Notes: generated by a model not told the origin, from the sequence alone. Counted from the stretch's first letter, positions 44,793-53,933 are shown. The stretch: 64,000 nucleotides of DNA from Porphyromonas pasteri (GCF_014647755.1 NZ_BMPU01000003.1:62001-126000), one strand, 5' to 3'. Numbers and translations are program-made.

Positions 44793-46145
44793 ATGAGCCT
44801 CCCGACAAGTCCCCAAGGCAAAGCGCCCCTTCGCGTGCTTCTGCTCTGCACCTCTGATGAGGGAGGCGGAGCAGCAGAGGCTTGTCGCCGTCTCCTCGAT
44901 GCCCTCACGGCTGTCGGCATCGAGGTACGTATGCTCGTCGTGAAGAAGGGTACGGAGGATGAGCGTATCGCCTCCGTCGCTGATACCCCCCCACGACGCC
45001 TCTGGGCCAAGACAGCCTTCCTCCTCGAGCGACTGGAGATCTATCTGCGCAACGGCCGCTCACGTCAGCACCTCTTCCGTGTCTCGACGGCACGCTGGGG
45101 CTGTGATATCACTTCGCACCCGTGGGTAAGGGAGGCCGACATCCTTCACCTGCATTGGATCAACCAAGGCTTCCTCTCCCTCACCACCCTCAAGAAGCTC
45201 GCTGCCCTCGGTAAGCCCGTCTTCTCTACCCTGCACGACCTGTGGGCTGCCACGGGCATCTGTCACCTCCCTCTGGAGCTGGGGCGTGAGGGGGCTAAGG
45301 AGTGTCCACGCTACCAAGCGGGTTGCGGCTACTGCCCCCTGCTGGCGAGTAAGCGAGAGCACGACCTCTCACGGACGACACTTCGGAAGAAGGCTTTCCT
45401 CGCAGAGAAGCCCTTCAGCTATATCGCTGTCAGCAGTGCCGAAGCCAAGCTCTTCGAGCGAAGCCCACTGATGCAGCGCTATGGAGCGCCAGCTATCCTC
45501 GCCAATCCCATTGACCTCAGCCTCTTCTCTCCCGAGACAGCGGCTGCGACACCCCCACCCTTCACCCGCGAAGCTGGGCGCTACTACGTCACCATCGTCG
45601 CTGCCCGCCTCGATGATGAAGTCAAGGGGCCACACCTCCTGATGGAGATCGCTCAGCAGCTCCAGCTCTGCCATCCTGAGATCGCCGAGCACACAACACT
45701 CCTACTCGTAGGGGGCATCCGCCGTGCGGGCTACTTCGACAGCCTCGCTCTTCCCCACATCGCCCTCGGGAGCATCCGTGATCGCGCACAGCTCGCAAGC
45801 CTCTACGCCGCCTCGGACGTACTCATCTCCACGAGCGTCTATGAGACCTTCGGGCAGACGCTCGTCGAAGCCCTATCCGTGGGCACCCCCGCCTTGAGCT
45901 TCCGTTGCTCGGGGCCCGAAGATATCATCCTTGACGGGGTCAATGGCTACCTCGTTCCCGCCTATGACACGGCAGTCTATGCCGATCGCCTCGCTGCCCT
46001 CCTTGGGCGAGAGCGAGACGACGCAGGGGCTTTCTCCCCCCGCACCTGCCGCGAGAGCGCCCAGCGCTTCGGAGCACCTGCCGTAGCCTCCCGCCTTGTG
46101 GAACTCTACCGCACGGCACTTGACCGAGGTAGCTCCGCTGAATAA
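44793..46145 (+). CDS. Glycosyltransferase, GT4 family
   Basis: A 450-residue GT-B-fold retaining glycosyltransferase. The N-terminal domain opens with LRVLLLCTSDEGGGAAEACRRLLDAL, and HLHWINQGFLS plus STLHDLWAATGICH follow. The donor-binding C-terminal domain shows the usual E-x7-E-like region ISTSVYETFGQTLVEALSVG. Cysteines in ECPRYQAGCGYCPLL are typical of a GT4 subgroup. I used the ATG at 44793; a GTG directly before it is less likely. The flippase ends 16 bp upstream, and a second glycosyltransferase begins 25 bp downstream. Donor and acceptor are unknown. Confidence 0.9.
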   Translation: MSLPTSPQGKAPLRVLLLCTSDEGGGAAEACRRLLDALTAVGIEVRMLVVKKGTEDERIASVADTPPRRLWAKTAFLLERLEIYLRNGRSRQHLFRVSTARWGCDITSHPWVREADILHLHWINQGFLSLTTLKKLAALGKPVFSTLHDLWAATGICHLPLELGREGAKECPRYQAGCGYCPLLASKREHDLSRTTLRKKAFLAEKPFSYIAVSSAEAKLFERSPLMQRYGAPAILANPIDLSLFSPETAAATPPPFTREAGRYYVTIVAARLDDEVKGPHLLMEIAQQLQLCHPEIAEHTTLLLVGGIRRAGYFDSLALPHIALGSIRDRAQLASLYAASDVLISTSVYETFGQTLVEALSVGTPALSFRCSGPEDIILDGVNGYLVPAYDTAVYADRLAALLGRERDDAGAFSPRTCRESAQRFGAPAVASRLVELYRTALDRGSSAE

Positions 46146-46170
46146 TCACCTATACCCCCCGCCTGCTACG

Positions 46171-46899
46171 ATGCAACCACGTATATCCATCATTACGATT
46201 TGCTACAACGCTGCCAGCACGATCACCCGCACGCTCCGCAGCGTCTCGGCACAGACCTACCCGAACATCCAGTACCTCATCATCGACGGAGCTTCTAAGG
46301 ACAACACGCTGGAGCTCGTCCGCGAGCTTGCTCCCGAGGCCGAGATCTATAGCGAACGTGATAAGGGGATCTATGATGCGATGAATAAGGGGCTCGACCG
46401 AGCCACGGGCGACTACGTATGGTACGTCAATGCAGGCGATGCCCTGGCCAGCCCCACCACCGTCGAGGATCTCGTCCGAGCTACCTGCACGGGCGACAGC
46501 CTCCCCGACGTACTCTACGGTGACACGCGCCTCATCGATGCCGAAGACCACGACCTCGGCCTAAGACGCCTGCGCCCTCCTCACCAGCTCAACTGGCGTA
46601 GCTTCCGCGCAGGGATGCTCGTCTGTCATCAGGCCTTCGTCGCTAAGCGAAGCATCTCGCCCCACTACGACCTCAGCTACCGCTTCTCTGCCGACGTCGA
46701 CTGGTGCATCCGTGTACTCAAGGAAGCCAAGACCACAGCCTTCTATCCCGAGCCCATAGCGCTCTACCTCAACGAAGGGACGACAACAGCCAACCATCGC
46801 GCCTCGCTCATCGAGCGCTTCCACGTCATGCGCCACCACTACGGACTCGTGACGACCGTCCTGCAGCATCTGCGCTTCCTCTTCGACCGCAAGCGCTAA
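46171..46899 (+). CDS. Glycosyltransferase, GT2 family
   Basis: A 242-residue GT-A-fold inverting glycosyltransferase. The nucleotide-binding start is ISIITICYNAASTITRTLRS; the GT2 block YLIIDGASKDNT and the acceptor-loop phrase YSERDKGIYDAMNKGL follow, resembling WcaA-like colanic acid enzymes. Catalytic-domain motifs SADVDWCIRVLK and LNEGTTTANH complete it. The start is the ATG at 46171, directly before the conserved region. It is the last gene of the aroC-flippase-GT unit and is followed by a hairpin. Confidence 0.9.
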   Translation: MQPRISIITICYNAASTITRTLRSVSAQTYPNIQYLIIDGASKDNTLELVRELAPEAEIYSERDKGIYDAMNKGLDRATGDYVWYVNAGDALASPTTVEDLVRATCTGDSLPDVLYGDTRLIDAEDHDLGLRRLRPPHQLNWRSFRAGMLVCHQAFVAKRSISPHYDLSYRFSADVDWCIRVLKEAKTTAFYPEPIALYLNEGTTTANHRASLIERFHVMRHHYGLVTTVLQHLRFLFDRKR

Positions 46900-46934
46900 G
46901 CCTGCTCCTCCCTACTTTATCCCGCCCTCTTACC

Positions 46935-46976
46935 GAGGTCTGCCCCGAGGCTACACAGCCCATCGGAGCAGACCTC
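46935..46976 (+). terminator. Hairpin terminator of the glycan gene unit
   Basis: Arms GAGGTCTGC (46935-46943) and GCAGACCTC (46968-46976) enclose a partly paired interior. Located 35 nt past the GT2 stop. Confidence 0.65.
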
Positions 46977-47031
46977 TTCCTTATATAGAGAGTGTGCAGT
47001 ACCGCTGATCCCAAAGGGCAAGTATAGGTAT

Positions 47032-47353
47032 AGGTTGTTGCTCCGCGTAGGGATAAAAGTTGTGGACGAGTGGCAGATAAGTTTGGACTACGTACGTGGC
47101 TCTAATATCTACGTACGTGGATAATTGGATTTGCGTGCCTGGTCTTTAAGACTACGTACATAGACAGAGGAAAACCACTACGTGAAGGTGCTTTTTCCTT
47201 CACGAGAAGGACACTTTTCCCTCCGCTGGATAAGAGGAATACTCGCGATAAGGCGAAGGGCTTGCGTATCACTTCGGAGAGGTATATCGGGGTGCTGGGC
47301 GTGCGATGCCTTAGCAGAATAAATAGAGGGCAGGACTCTGCCGCAACAGTCTC
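47032..47353 (-). repeat. Dispersed 322-bp TIR element, copy E (inverted)
   Basis: An inverted copy with ends AGGTTGTTGC (47032) and GCAACAGTCTC (47343-47353). The left flank carries tatagg repeats and the right flank an AGTACTGG unit (47357-47364), so the two flanks are of different array classes. Confidence 0.83.
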
Positions 47354-47419
47354 AAGTAGTACTGGTTCGAATTCCTTCCACCGTAGCCAACGGCTTATCG
47401 CTACTCGCCCCTTAATGAG

Positions 47420-47427
47420 TACTTTTG
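47420..47427 (+). promoter_or_regulatory. Putative -7 element for the first small paralogue
   Basis: TACTTTTG matches TAnnTTTG, 62 bp upstream of the ATG at 47489. Confidence 0.4.
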
Positions 47428-47488
47428 CAAAAGACAGTTCGCTCCATGCTTCAAGAATGGATATACTCACTCAAAACAACTAAGCACT

Positions 47489-47944
47489 ATGTCACTTTTC
47501 GGCAAGTTCACAAAGAAGGAGAACACGACTTCGCCCTCCTCCGTACTTCCTACGATCATCGAGACACTTACTAAAGCAGGGTACAAGTCACAGCGTCAGA
47601 CCGAATCCTGTGTGGGCTATGACGACGACGGGCTCTACTGCAACTTCTGCTATCTCGAGAATGATCCCGAGTTCCTACTCGCACAAGCTACTTTCGAGCG
47701 CGGAGCCTTCTCTGCTGCCGACGAACTGCTACTTCATCAGATCTGTGCTAAGGTGAATGCAAGCCAAAAGGCGGGTAAGGTTTATATTGACGGAGAGGGA
47801 GAACTGACCTTCACCGTGGAGGCCTTCATCCCCTCGGGTACTCCCATTGATCTTCTCGCGCTACACATGGCTAAAGCTCTCGGCTCGACGATTGCGTTCT
47901 TCCACCGCACGTACTGGGATCTTACTGGGGATAAAGGGGAATAA
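47489..47944 (+). CDS. Small cytoplasmic protein, first of two tandem paralogues (YbjN-like?)
   Basis: A 151-residue protein with no signal peptide or membrane segment. I do not recognise it firmly; the alpha-beta layout resembles YbjN or type III secretion chaperone-like folds. It is clearly a paralogue of the next gene (48430): both share a polar lysine-rich start, the VLPTIIETL/VLPTILEAL helix, the block DPEFLL-ATFER-AF, and VEAFI followed by GTPID, LAL and FHR/YHR near the C-terminus. It has its own promoter, and about 485 bp with a repeat array separate the two. Confidence 0.75.
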   Translation: MSLFGKFTKKENTTSPSSVLPTIIETLTKAGYKSQRQTESCVGYDDDGLYCNFCYLENDPEFLLAQATFERGAFSAADELLLHQICAKVNASQKAGKVYIDGEGELTFTVEAFIPSGTPIDLLALHMAKALGSTIAFFHRTYWDLTGDKGE

Positions 47945-48009
47945 CGGCTCCTCCGAGGTGCTTACTCCCCCGCCTTAGACGACCGATGGAGGGGCGGACA
48001 CAGAAGAAA

Positions 48010-48140
48010 TAGTCGGTTACCCTCATACAAGTATTCGTCCCGCATACGAACGTGTAGTCGTTCGTATGCGGGACGAATAGTCGTTTGCCCCCGTACCAAT
48101 AGTAGTCCGCATACACACCTGTAGTCGTCTACAAACCAAC
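48010..48140. repeat. Array of 22-23-bp-spaced units (gaatagt class)
   Basis: Units such as ACGAATAGTCGTTT and ACCAATAGTAGT have the central TA at 48010, 48032, 48055, 48078, 48100 and 48122, spacings 22, 23, 23, 22 and 22 bp. The array fills much of the gap between the two small paralogues; the rest of the gap (48141-48354) holds no gene that I can support. Confidence 0.75.
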
Positions 48141-48354
48141 CTATAGAGCATCCCCCACGAACCACTGTAATTATGGGGTCGTGTAGCGCGAGAAGGGTGC
48201 CACAAGAGGAGCTACAAGGGACTGCTGATATAGGGCAAGTTTGCTAAAGAATCCGCTTCACGCTGGTAGCTACTTCCTCGATACAGCCCACCGATTTTGA
48301 TGCGTAAGCCCTGCTTCCACACGGAGCCTAAAAGGCTATTAATCCCCAAAAGGT

Positions 48355-48362
48355 TATCTTTG
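48355..48362 (+). promoter_or_regulatory. Putative -7 element for the second small paralogue
   Basis: TATCTTTG is a perfect TAnnTTTG match, 68 bp upstream of the ATG at 48430. Confidence 0.45.
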
Positions 48363-48429
48363 TGTAGAAGCCCATATAGCGCAAGCTGCATGGGCCATTG
48401 TCGAATACAAACCAATTTTAGTTAGAGCA

Positions 48430-48954
48430 ATGGCACTTTTTGATAAGTTTACTAAAAAGAATAGCGAGGCTGCGACTCTCGTCCCCTCATCTGTACTCCC
48501 TACGATCTTAGAAGCACTCTCCAAGGAAGGTTATCGCCCCGAGCGCGACAACGAGATCCGCATCGTCTATAAGAACGAAGGTATCTTCTGCTGCTTCTAC
48601 TACCGTGAGGATGACCCTGAGTTCCTCCTCGTACGTGCCACTTTTGAGCGTGCTGCCTTCGATGACGTGCACGAAGCCTTCCTCTACAAGGCCTGCGCTA
48701 AGACGGACTTTGACCAGAAGGTCAGTAAGGCCTATGTCGATGAAGAGGGCGATATCGTCTTCTCGGTCGAAGCCTTCATCATGCCTGGCACACCCATTGA
48801 CCGCCTCGCGCTCCGTATGAGCGACGCTCTGGCCTCTACGGTCGCCTTCTACCACCGCGCCCTCAAGCAGCTCGTCGAAGAGTACAACAAGGAGAATGGT
48901 GACGATAGCGAGACCAACAACCCTATCGCTCCGACGACCACTCTCCCCAACTAA
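48430..48954 (+). CDS. Small cytoplasmic protein, second tandem paralogue (YbjN-like?)
   Basis: A 174-residue paralogue of the gene at 47489 with the same order of conserved blocks (VLPTILEALSKEGY, FYYREDDPEFLLVRATFERAAF, VEAFIMPGTPIDRLALRMSDAL). It is longer by a polar, Asn/Thr-rich C-terminal tail of about 25 residues. Soluble, no signal peptide. It has its own TAnnTTTG promoter rather than sharing one with its twin, so the two may be differently regulated. Function unknown; the fold suggestion is tentative. Confidence 0.75.
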   Translation: MALFDKFTKKNSEAATLVPSSVLPTILEALSKEGYRPERDNEIRIVYKNEGIFCCFYYREDDPEFLLVRATFERAAFDDVHEAFLYKACAKTDFDQKVSKAYVDEEGDIVFSVEAFIMPGTPIDRLALRMSDALASTVAFYHRALKQLVEEYNKENGDDSETNNPIAPTTTLPN

Positions 48955-49094
48955 TCACCTCCTCTCATAGGGTCTCTCGGCAGACTACGAAGCACTTCTA
49001 AGAGCAGTACTCCGACCGTACATCACGTCATCTTGACATAGGATAGCGGACATTTCTGGACAAATAACCAGAAGTCGGGAGTACTGGCACGCGC

Positions 49095-49124
49095 TTTGCT
49101 ATTCGTAAATAAATGCTAACTTTA
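49095..49124 (+). promoter_or_regulatory. Putative promoter of the Tyr/Gly-rich protein gene
   Basis: TTTG (49095-49098) and TAACTTTA (49117-49124) are spaced 18 bp, close to the Bacteroidota -33/-7 pattern with one mismatch in the -7. The leader would be about 98 nt. Confidence 0.4.
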
Positions 49125-49228
49125 CCGCTGTAAACTCCCACTATGCGCCTCTCCACCCAGGAGAGTGAAAAGCCGCAGCGTGGGCCTAAGACAACGGATA
49201 TATAGAATAATAAAGACGTACTGGACTT

Positions 49229-50344
49229 ATGAAGACAATGAAGCTATTCCTCCTGATGGGAGTGGGGCTCCTGTCAGGTACGGCTGCCCTGGCGCAGACC
49301 GACAACAAGTACCTCGACGACGCCTACTATCGCCGCAGCGACCTCAAAAAGATCGATAAGGAAGAGCGCCGCAAGGCCGAGCTACGCCGCGCCGCCGAGA
49401 AGGCCGAGCGTGAAGCCTGGGAAAAGGAACAGGCTGCACTCATCGCCAACTACAAGAAGAAGCAGGCCGATCGTGAGATCGATGCATACAATGGGCACCT
49501 CTCCCTGCCCGAAGATACCATCACGCTGACCCGCAGCGAGCTGGGCCGTCTGCTCAAGGAGCAGCGCCAGAAGGATGGTGGTGCAGAGGTCTACGGCCCC
49601 TACTCCTCTCGTCTGAGCCGCTTCTACGGAGATGGCTCGATGACGATCCAGGGTGCTCGTCGCGTCTACATCGACGCAGACCCTTGGTACAGTGATATCG
49701 ACTACCGCTATGCGGGACCCGATGTCTATGTACGCGTAGGGAGCAGCGACCCCTTCTGGGGAAGTCGCTTCGGCTGGGGTACCAGCTGGGGCTGGGGCTC
49801 ATGGTATGATCCCTTCTACACCTCCTCTTACTACTACGGTTATCCCCGCTACTACGGTAGCTGGTATGGGGGCTACTACGATCCCTACTACTATGGCTAC
49901 ACCCGTGGCTACTATGGTGGGTATTACGGCTCTCGCTATGGAGGCTGGTATGACGGCTACTACGGTGGCTATTATCCTGGCTACTACTACGGCTATGCCG
50001 CAGGGGCTGCTACGCGTGCCTACAACGAGCACTACTACAACAATCCCTACTCGCACGGAGCTCGCTCGACGACTCGCCGCTCAAGTGGCTACTCAGCCTA
50101 CTCCAGCGTACGCGATCAGGGCTACATCGGCCCACAGCGCTCCTACGATCAGGGTAGTATGTCACAGCAGGGTCGTACGATCTACAGCGACTATCCCCGC
50201 ACGCAGCAGAGCCGTCCTGTACAGCAGCAGCGTAGCTACGACAGCTATCCTCAGCGCAGCTATGACCAGGGCTCCTCAAACTCGACGAATAACTCCAACT
50301 CTGGAGGTGGCGGTGGCTACACAGCTCCCCCACGCCGTCGCTAA
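49229..50344 (+). CDS. Secreted Tyr/Gly-rich protein with N-terminal coiled coil
   Basis: A 371-residue protein I cannot assign to a family. A signal peptide covers about residues 1-22 (ending ALAQ). A highly charged helical region follows (about 30-80, KEERRKAELRRAAEKAEREA), probably a coiled coil. Residues about 170-270 are dominated by Tyr and Gly in YYGGYYG-like repeats with a few Trp and Pro. The C-terminal 90 residues are rich in Ser, Gln and Tyr, with three copies of a RSYDQGS-like unit. Such composition suggests an extracellular or surface-associated, possibly cross-linkable or phase-separating protein. The FadL-type porin gene follows after 53 bp. Confidence 0.85.
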   Translation: MKTMKLFLLMGVGLLSGTAALAQTDNKYLDDAYYRRSDLKKIDKEERRKAELRRAAEKAEREAWEKEQAALIANYKKKQADREIDAYNGHLSLPEDTITLTRSELGRLLKEQRQKDGGAEVYGPYSSRLSRFYGDGSMTIQGARRVYIDADPWYSDIDYRYAGPDVYVRVGSSDPFWGSRFGWGTSWGWGSWYDPFYTSSYYYGYPRYYGSWYGGYYDPYYYGYTRGYYGGYYGSRYGGWYDGYYGGYYPGYYYGYAAGAATRAYNEHYYNNPYSHGARSTTRRSSGYSAYSSVRDQGYIGPQRSYDQGSMSQQGRTIYSDYPRTQQSRPVQQQRSYDSYPQRSYDQGSSNSTNNSNSGGGGGYTAPPRRR

Positions 50345-50397
50345 GACTTGCCCTAAGGGTATATTGTTTACTCTCCCTTTATTAGACTGGATAACTC

Positions 50398-52113
50398 ATG
50401 AACATCAAGCATAAGATCTTAGGCGTAGTGGCACTGAGCCTCCTACCCCTATCACTGAGTGCACAGAGTGAGATGGAGGCCTTCCGCCTTGGCTCTCCTC
50501 ATGAGCCTGTAGGATCAGCACGCTACGCTGCCCTCTCGGGCGCTATGGGTGCCGTAGGCTCTGACGTCGCCTCTCTCGTACGCAACCCTGCGGGGATCTC
50601 CCTCTTCCGTGGGAACAACCGTCTCTCGCTGACCCTCGGTGGTGGCTTCGGTACCGACCGTGGTGTCTGGTACGGCACATCGACCTCGCAGGAGATGAAG
50701 GGGAAGTTCCTCTTTGAGGAGTTCTCCTATCAGGCTGGGACGAATAGAGCCTCACGTGGCCCCGTATCCTTCGCCTTCAGCATCCGCAATGCAGGGCGCT
50801 TCGACCGCGAGCTCCACGCTTCGGCAGTACTGCCTCAGAGCGCGAACTTCTCCTCGCTGGCAGACTTCTCTGCTGCGCGTACGAATAACGCTCGCTACGA
50901 CAATCTGCGATCCCCTAACGTCGATAGATACTTCGAGAAGAGCTACATCACCACGACTGCAGCCTTTAAGAACGACTATATCCCCTGGATGTCTATCCTC
51001 GGTGCTGGCGCAGGATGGATCGATATCGACAATGGCAGCAGAAGCTATCGCTCGGCTTATATGTATAGTACCGCTCCCGATGGGACGCCCTATCCACAGC
51101 CCAGCATCGGTCTACCCGACAACGCAGACCTCGTACTACGCGAGAAGGGGAATATCACCGACTACGATATCGCCCTCGGCTTCGAGGCGAATGATGCCCT
51201 GCACTTCGGGGCAGCGCTCACGCTCTCCTCGCTGGACTATGAGATGGCATCGTACTACCACGAGGCTTTCCGTGGCAACAACTACCTGACACTGCAAAAC
51301 ACTAAGAGTGTATCAGGCTTCGGAGGTAGCCTCGGCCTCGGACTTCTCTACGAGCCTGTCGAAGGGCTTCGCCTCGGTGCTTCGCTCTACACACCCACCT
51401 TCTACTCTATGAAGATGGACTTCCAGGCGAGTAGCCTCGGCGGGTACAACAACAAGGCCAACGAAGTCGTCACGCCTAAGAGTGCAGCTAACTCCTACGC
51501 CCTGCGTGGCAACTGGCGCTTCGGGCTCAGTGGTGCTTACTTCATCGGTCGTCATGGCTTCATCAGCGCTGACTATGACTATACGAGTGGTTCTCTGCGC
51601 CTCAGCAACAGCACCTATGACGAATATGATGGCAGTGAGATTGGCTTTGAAGAAGACAACGCTCGCCTGAAGACGAACTTTGGTGGTATCCACACCGTCC
51701 GACTCGGTGCCGAAGCTATGCTTAGCGACCGTATCGCCCTGCGTGCCGGTTATCGCTACTCCTCTTCGCCCGTCAAGAACGCTCGTCTCAAGGGTGACAT
51801 GGCGTCGACCGAAGTACTCGTATCTGGTCCTGCGGTACACTACACCCTCCCCGACAGCCAGAATAGCTACTCGCTCGGTGCAGGCTTCCGCATCACCCCC
51901 AGCCTCTCGCTGGATCTGGCGTACGTCTACTCCGACACCAAGGCTCGCACCTTCGCTTTCCCCTACGTCAACGACTACGGCTCCTACCTCAATGCTTCGG
52001 ATGCTGACATCCGTGCAGGTAAGGTCCAGCCCGACGGACTCGTAGGTATGCAAGCTATCAAGGAGACGAACCAGCGTCACAAGGCTGTAGCTACCCTCTC
52101 TATCCGCTTCTAA
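50398..52113 (+). CDS. Outer-membrane transport protein, OmpP1/FadL family
   Basis: A 571-residue outer-membrane beta-barrel of the FadL/TodX type, which lets hydrophobic molecules diffuse across the outer membrane. A signal peptide ends near residue 22 (LPLSLSAQ). The family's N-terminal hatch signature is seen in RYAALSGAMGAVGSDVASLVRNPAGI. The last strand ends in an aromatic residue (VATLSIRF). The substrate is unknown. A hairpin terminator follows, and the gene probably shares a transcript with the Tyr/Gly-rich protein upstream (53 bp gap). Confidence 0.9.
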   Translation: MNIKHKILGVVALSLLPLSLSAQSEMEAFRLGSPHEPVGSARYAALSGAMGAVGSDVASLVRNPAGISLFRGNNRLSLTLGGGFGTDRGVWYGTSTSQEMKGKFLFEEFSYQAGTNRASRGPVSFAFSIRNAGRFDRELHASAVLPQSANFSSLADFSAARTNNARYDNLRSPNVDRYFEKSYITTTAAFKNDYIPWMSILGAGAGWIDIDNGSRSYRSAYMYSTAPDGTPYPQPSIGLPDNADLVLREKGNITDYDIALGFEANDALHFGAALTLSSLDYEMASYYHEAFRGNNYLTLQNTKSVSGFGGSLGLGLLYEPVEGLRLGASLYTPTFYSMKMDFQASSLGGYNNKANEVVTPKSAANSYALRGNWRFGLSGAYFIGRHGFISADYDYTSGSLRLSNSTYDEYDGSEIGFEEDNARLKTNFGGIHTVRLGAEAMLSDRIALRAGYRYSSSPVKNARLKGDMASTEVLVSGPAVHYTLPDSQNSYSLGAGFRITPSLSLDLAYVYSDTKARTFAFPYVNDYGSYLNASDADIRAGKVQPDGLVGMQAIKETNQRHKAVATLSIRF

Positions 52114-52123
52114 GGAACCAACG

Positions 52124-52151
52124 TGGGGCAGGTATCTCGGCACCTGCCCCG
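52124..52151 (+). terminator. Hairpin terminator after the FadL-family gene
   Basis: Arms GGGGCAGGT (52125-52133) and ACCTGCCCC (52142-52150) form a 9-bp stem with an 8-nt loop. Confidence 0.75.
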
Positions 52152-52184
52152 CATATTGATATCAAAATCTCCATTACACACAGT

Positions 52185-52910
52185 ATGAACAATTCTCGAT
52201 TCCCCTTCCAGGACGAACCACTCAGCTCATCACGCGTCGCTTATGACTTCCCCGCACTCGTGCGTCAGTCTGTCGTACGTGCCTTCGTATGGATGGCGCT
52301 CGGTCTGGCTATCACGGGGCTTACAGCTCTCTTCGTCGCCGACTCCAACCTTCTGGATTTCCTATTTGAGAACCAGGGGCTCTTCTGGGGGCTCTGCATC
52401 GGTGAGCTCGCTCTGGTATGGATCCTCTCACGCAATATCATGAAGCTCTCCATCCCTGTAGCGACAGGAGGCTTCGTATTGTACTCCTTGCTCAGTGGGG
52501 TCACACTAAGCCCCATCTTCATCGTCTACACGGGTGAGTCCATTGCCTCGACGTTCTTCATCACGGCGGCGACCTTTGGTGCAATGGCAGCCTTCGGTTA
52601 CTTCACGAAGCGTGACCTCTCGAAGATGGGCAGTTACCTCTATATGGCGCTCATCGGGCTGATCATCGCTACCGTAGTGAACCTTTTCCTCAAGAGCGAT
52701 ACGCTCATGTGGATCATCAGCTACGTCGGTGTGCTCATCTTCGTCGGTATCACGGCCTACGATACGCAGATGATCAAGTCTCTGGTAGCAGAGTCTATCG
52801 GTGATGAAGAGCGTACGAAGAAGATCGCCCTCCTCGGTGCACTCCACCTGTACCTCGACTTCATCAACCTCTTCCTCTACCTGCTCCGCATCCTCGGCAG
52901 ACGCAACTAA
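52185..52910 (+). CDS. Bax inhibitor-1/YccA family membrane protein
   Basis: A 241-residue inner-membrane protein with seven hydrophobic segments. The N-terminus is polar (about 25 residues), followed by the family opening VVRAFVWMALGLAITGLTA. The C-terminal end has the BI-1 signature, with YDTQMIKSL and LGALHLYLDFINLFLYLLRI. Bacterial members act as pH-sensitive ion or calcium leak channels or interact with FtsH; which applies here cannot be told. It is monocistronic, ending at a strong terminator. Confidence 0.93.
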   Translation: MNNSRFPFQDEPLSSSRVAYDFPALVRQSVVRAFVWMALGLAITGLTALFVADSNLLDFLFENQGLFWGLCIGELALVWILSRNIMKLSIPVATGGFVLYSLLSGVTLSPIFIVYTGESIASTFFITAATFGAMAAFGYFTKRDLSKMGSYLYMALIGLIIATVVNLFLKSDTLMWIISYVGVLIFVGITAYDTQMIKSLVAESIGDEERTKKIALLGALHLYLDFINLFLYLLRILGRRN

Positions 52911-52935
52911 GTTCTCACCGAGATCACGATATAGA

Positions 52936-52971
52936 GGGTGGGCTCCCAGACGGGTAGCTCACCCTTTTTTT
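52936..52971 (+). terminator. Intrinsic terminator after the BI-1 gene
   Basis: Arms GGGTGGGCT (52936-52944) and AGCTCACCC (52956-52964) form a stem with one G-T pair, followed by seven Ts. Confidence 0.88.
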
Positions 52972-53032
52972 ATACCTTTATCTAACGATAACAGTGCAGC
53001 AGCACTGATCCTCCTACATTGTCGATCCATCT

Positions 53033-53911
53033 ATGAAGGGAATAGTCTTAGCCGGGGGTGCAGGCACGCGCCTCTATCCCATCACCAAGGGTGTGAGCAA
53101 GCAGCTCCTGCCTATCTATGATAAGCCCATGGTCTACTACCCTATCTCGGTGCTCATGCTCGCTGGGATACGGGACATCCTCATCATATCTACCCCCGAA
53201 GACCTACCCGCCTTCCGTCGCCTCCTCGGCGATGGTAGTGACTACGGCGTGCACTTCTCCTATGCAGAGCAGCCCCGCCCCGAGGGGCTGGCGCAAGCCT
53301 TCCTCATCGGCAAGGACTTCATCGGCGACGACTCTGTATGCCTCGTACTCGGCGACAATATCTTCTACGGCATGTCCTTCACGCAGACCCTGCGTCAGGC
53401 TGTCGAGGATGCCGAGGAGCGCAATGAGGCTACCGTCTTCGGCTACTGGGTCAGCGACCCTGAGCGCTACGGCGTGGCGGAGTTCGCTCCCGACGGCCGC
53501 TGTATCTCTATCGAGGAGAAGCCCAAGGAACCCAAGAGCAACTACGCTGTCGTGGGGCTGTACTTCTACCCGAACTCCGTCGTCGAGGTCGCCGAAGGCG
53601 TACGTCCCTCGGCACGTGGCGAGCTGGAGATCACGAGTGTGAACCAAGAGTTCCTCCGCCGTGAGCAGCTCCTTGTGCAGACACTCGGCCGTGGCTTCGC
53701 ATGGCTCGATACCGGTACGCACGACTCACTCTCTGAGGCTTCGACCTTCGTCGAGGTCATTGAGAAGCGTCAGGGGCTGAAGATTGCTTGCCTCGAGGAG
53801 ATCGCTTACCGTGCTGGTTGGCTCACTCGCGAGGCACTCATCGAGCTCGCAGCTCCTATGGCTAAGAACCAGTACGGGCAATACCTACTGCGTGTAGCCG
53901 ACATGAAGTAA
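53033..53911 (+). CDS. rfbA: Glucose-1-phosphate thymidylyltransferase
   Basis: A 292-residue nucleotidyltransferase that makes dTDP-glucose, the first step to dTDP-L-rhamnose. The nucleotide-binding signature is [20 protein letters not shown], and [10 protein letters not shown] holds the catalytic aspartate. The [16 protein letters not shown] block and the late [10 protein letters not shown] are typical. It opens a compact four-gene unit rfbA-C-D-B with gaps of 22 bp, a 4-bp overlap and 19 bp. Confidence 0.97.
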   Translation: MKGIVLAGGAGTRLYPITKGVSKQLLPIYDKPMVYYPISVLMLAGIRDILIISTPEDLPAFRRLLGDGSDYGVHFSYAEQPRPEGLAQAFLIGKDFIGDDSVCLVLGDNIFYGMSFTQTLRQAVEDAEERNEATVFGYWVSDPERYGVAEFAPDGRCISIEEKPKEPKSNYAVVGLYFYPNSVVEVAEGVRPSARGELEITSVNQEFLRREQLLVQTLGRGFAWLDTGTHDSLSEASTFVEVIEKRQGLKIACLEEIAYRAGWLTREALIELAAPMAKNQYGQYLLRVADMK

Positions 53912-53933
53912 TCCCCATCCGCCTCACCTCTCC

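Noticed and set aside
48010-48140. The 22-23 bp arrays as CRISPR
   Set aside because: Repeat cores are only 8-14 nt, intervals about 10-14 nt, and no cas genes are in the window; the layout does not fit any CRISPR array.
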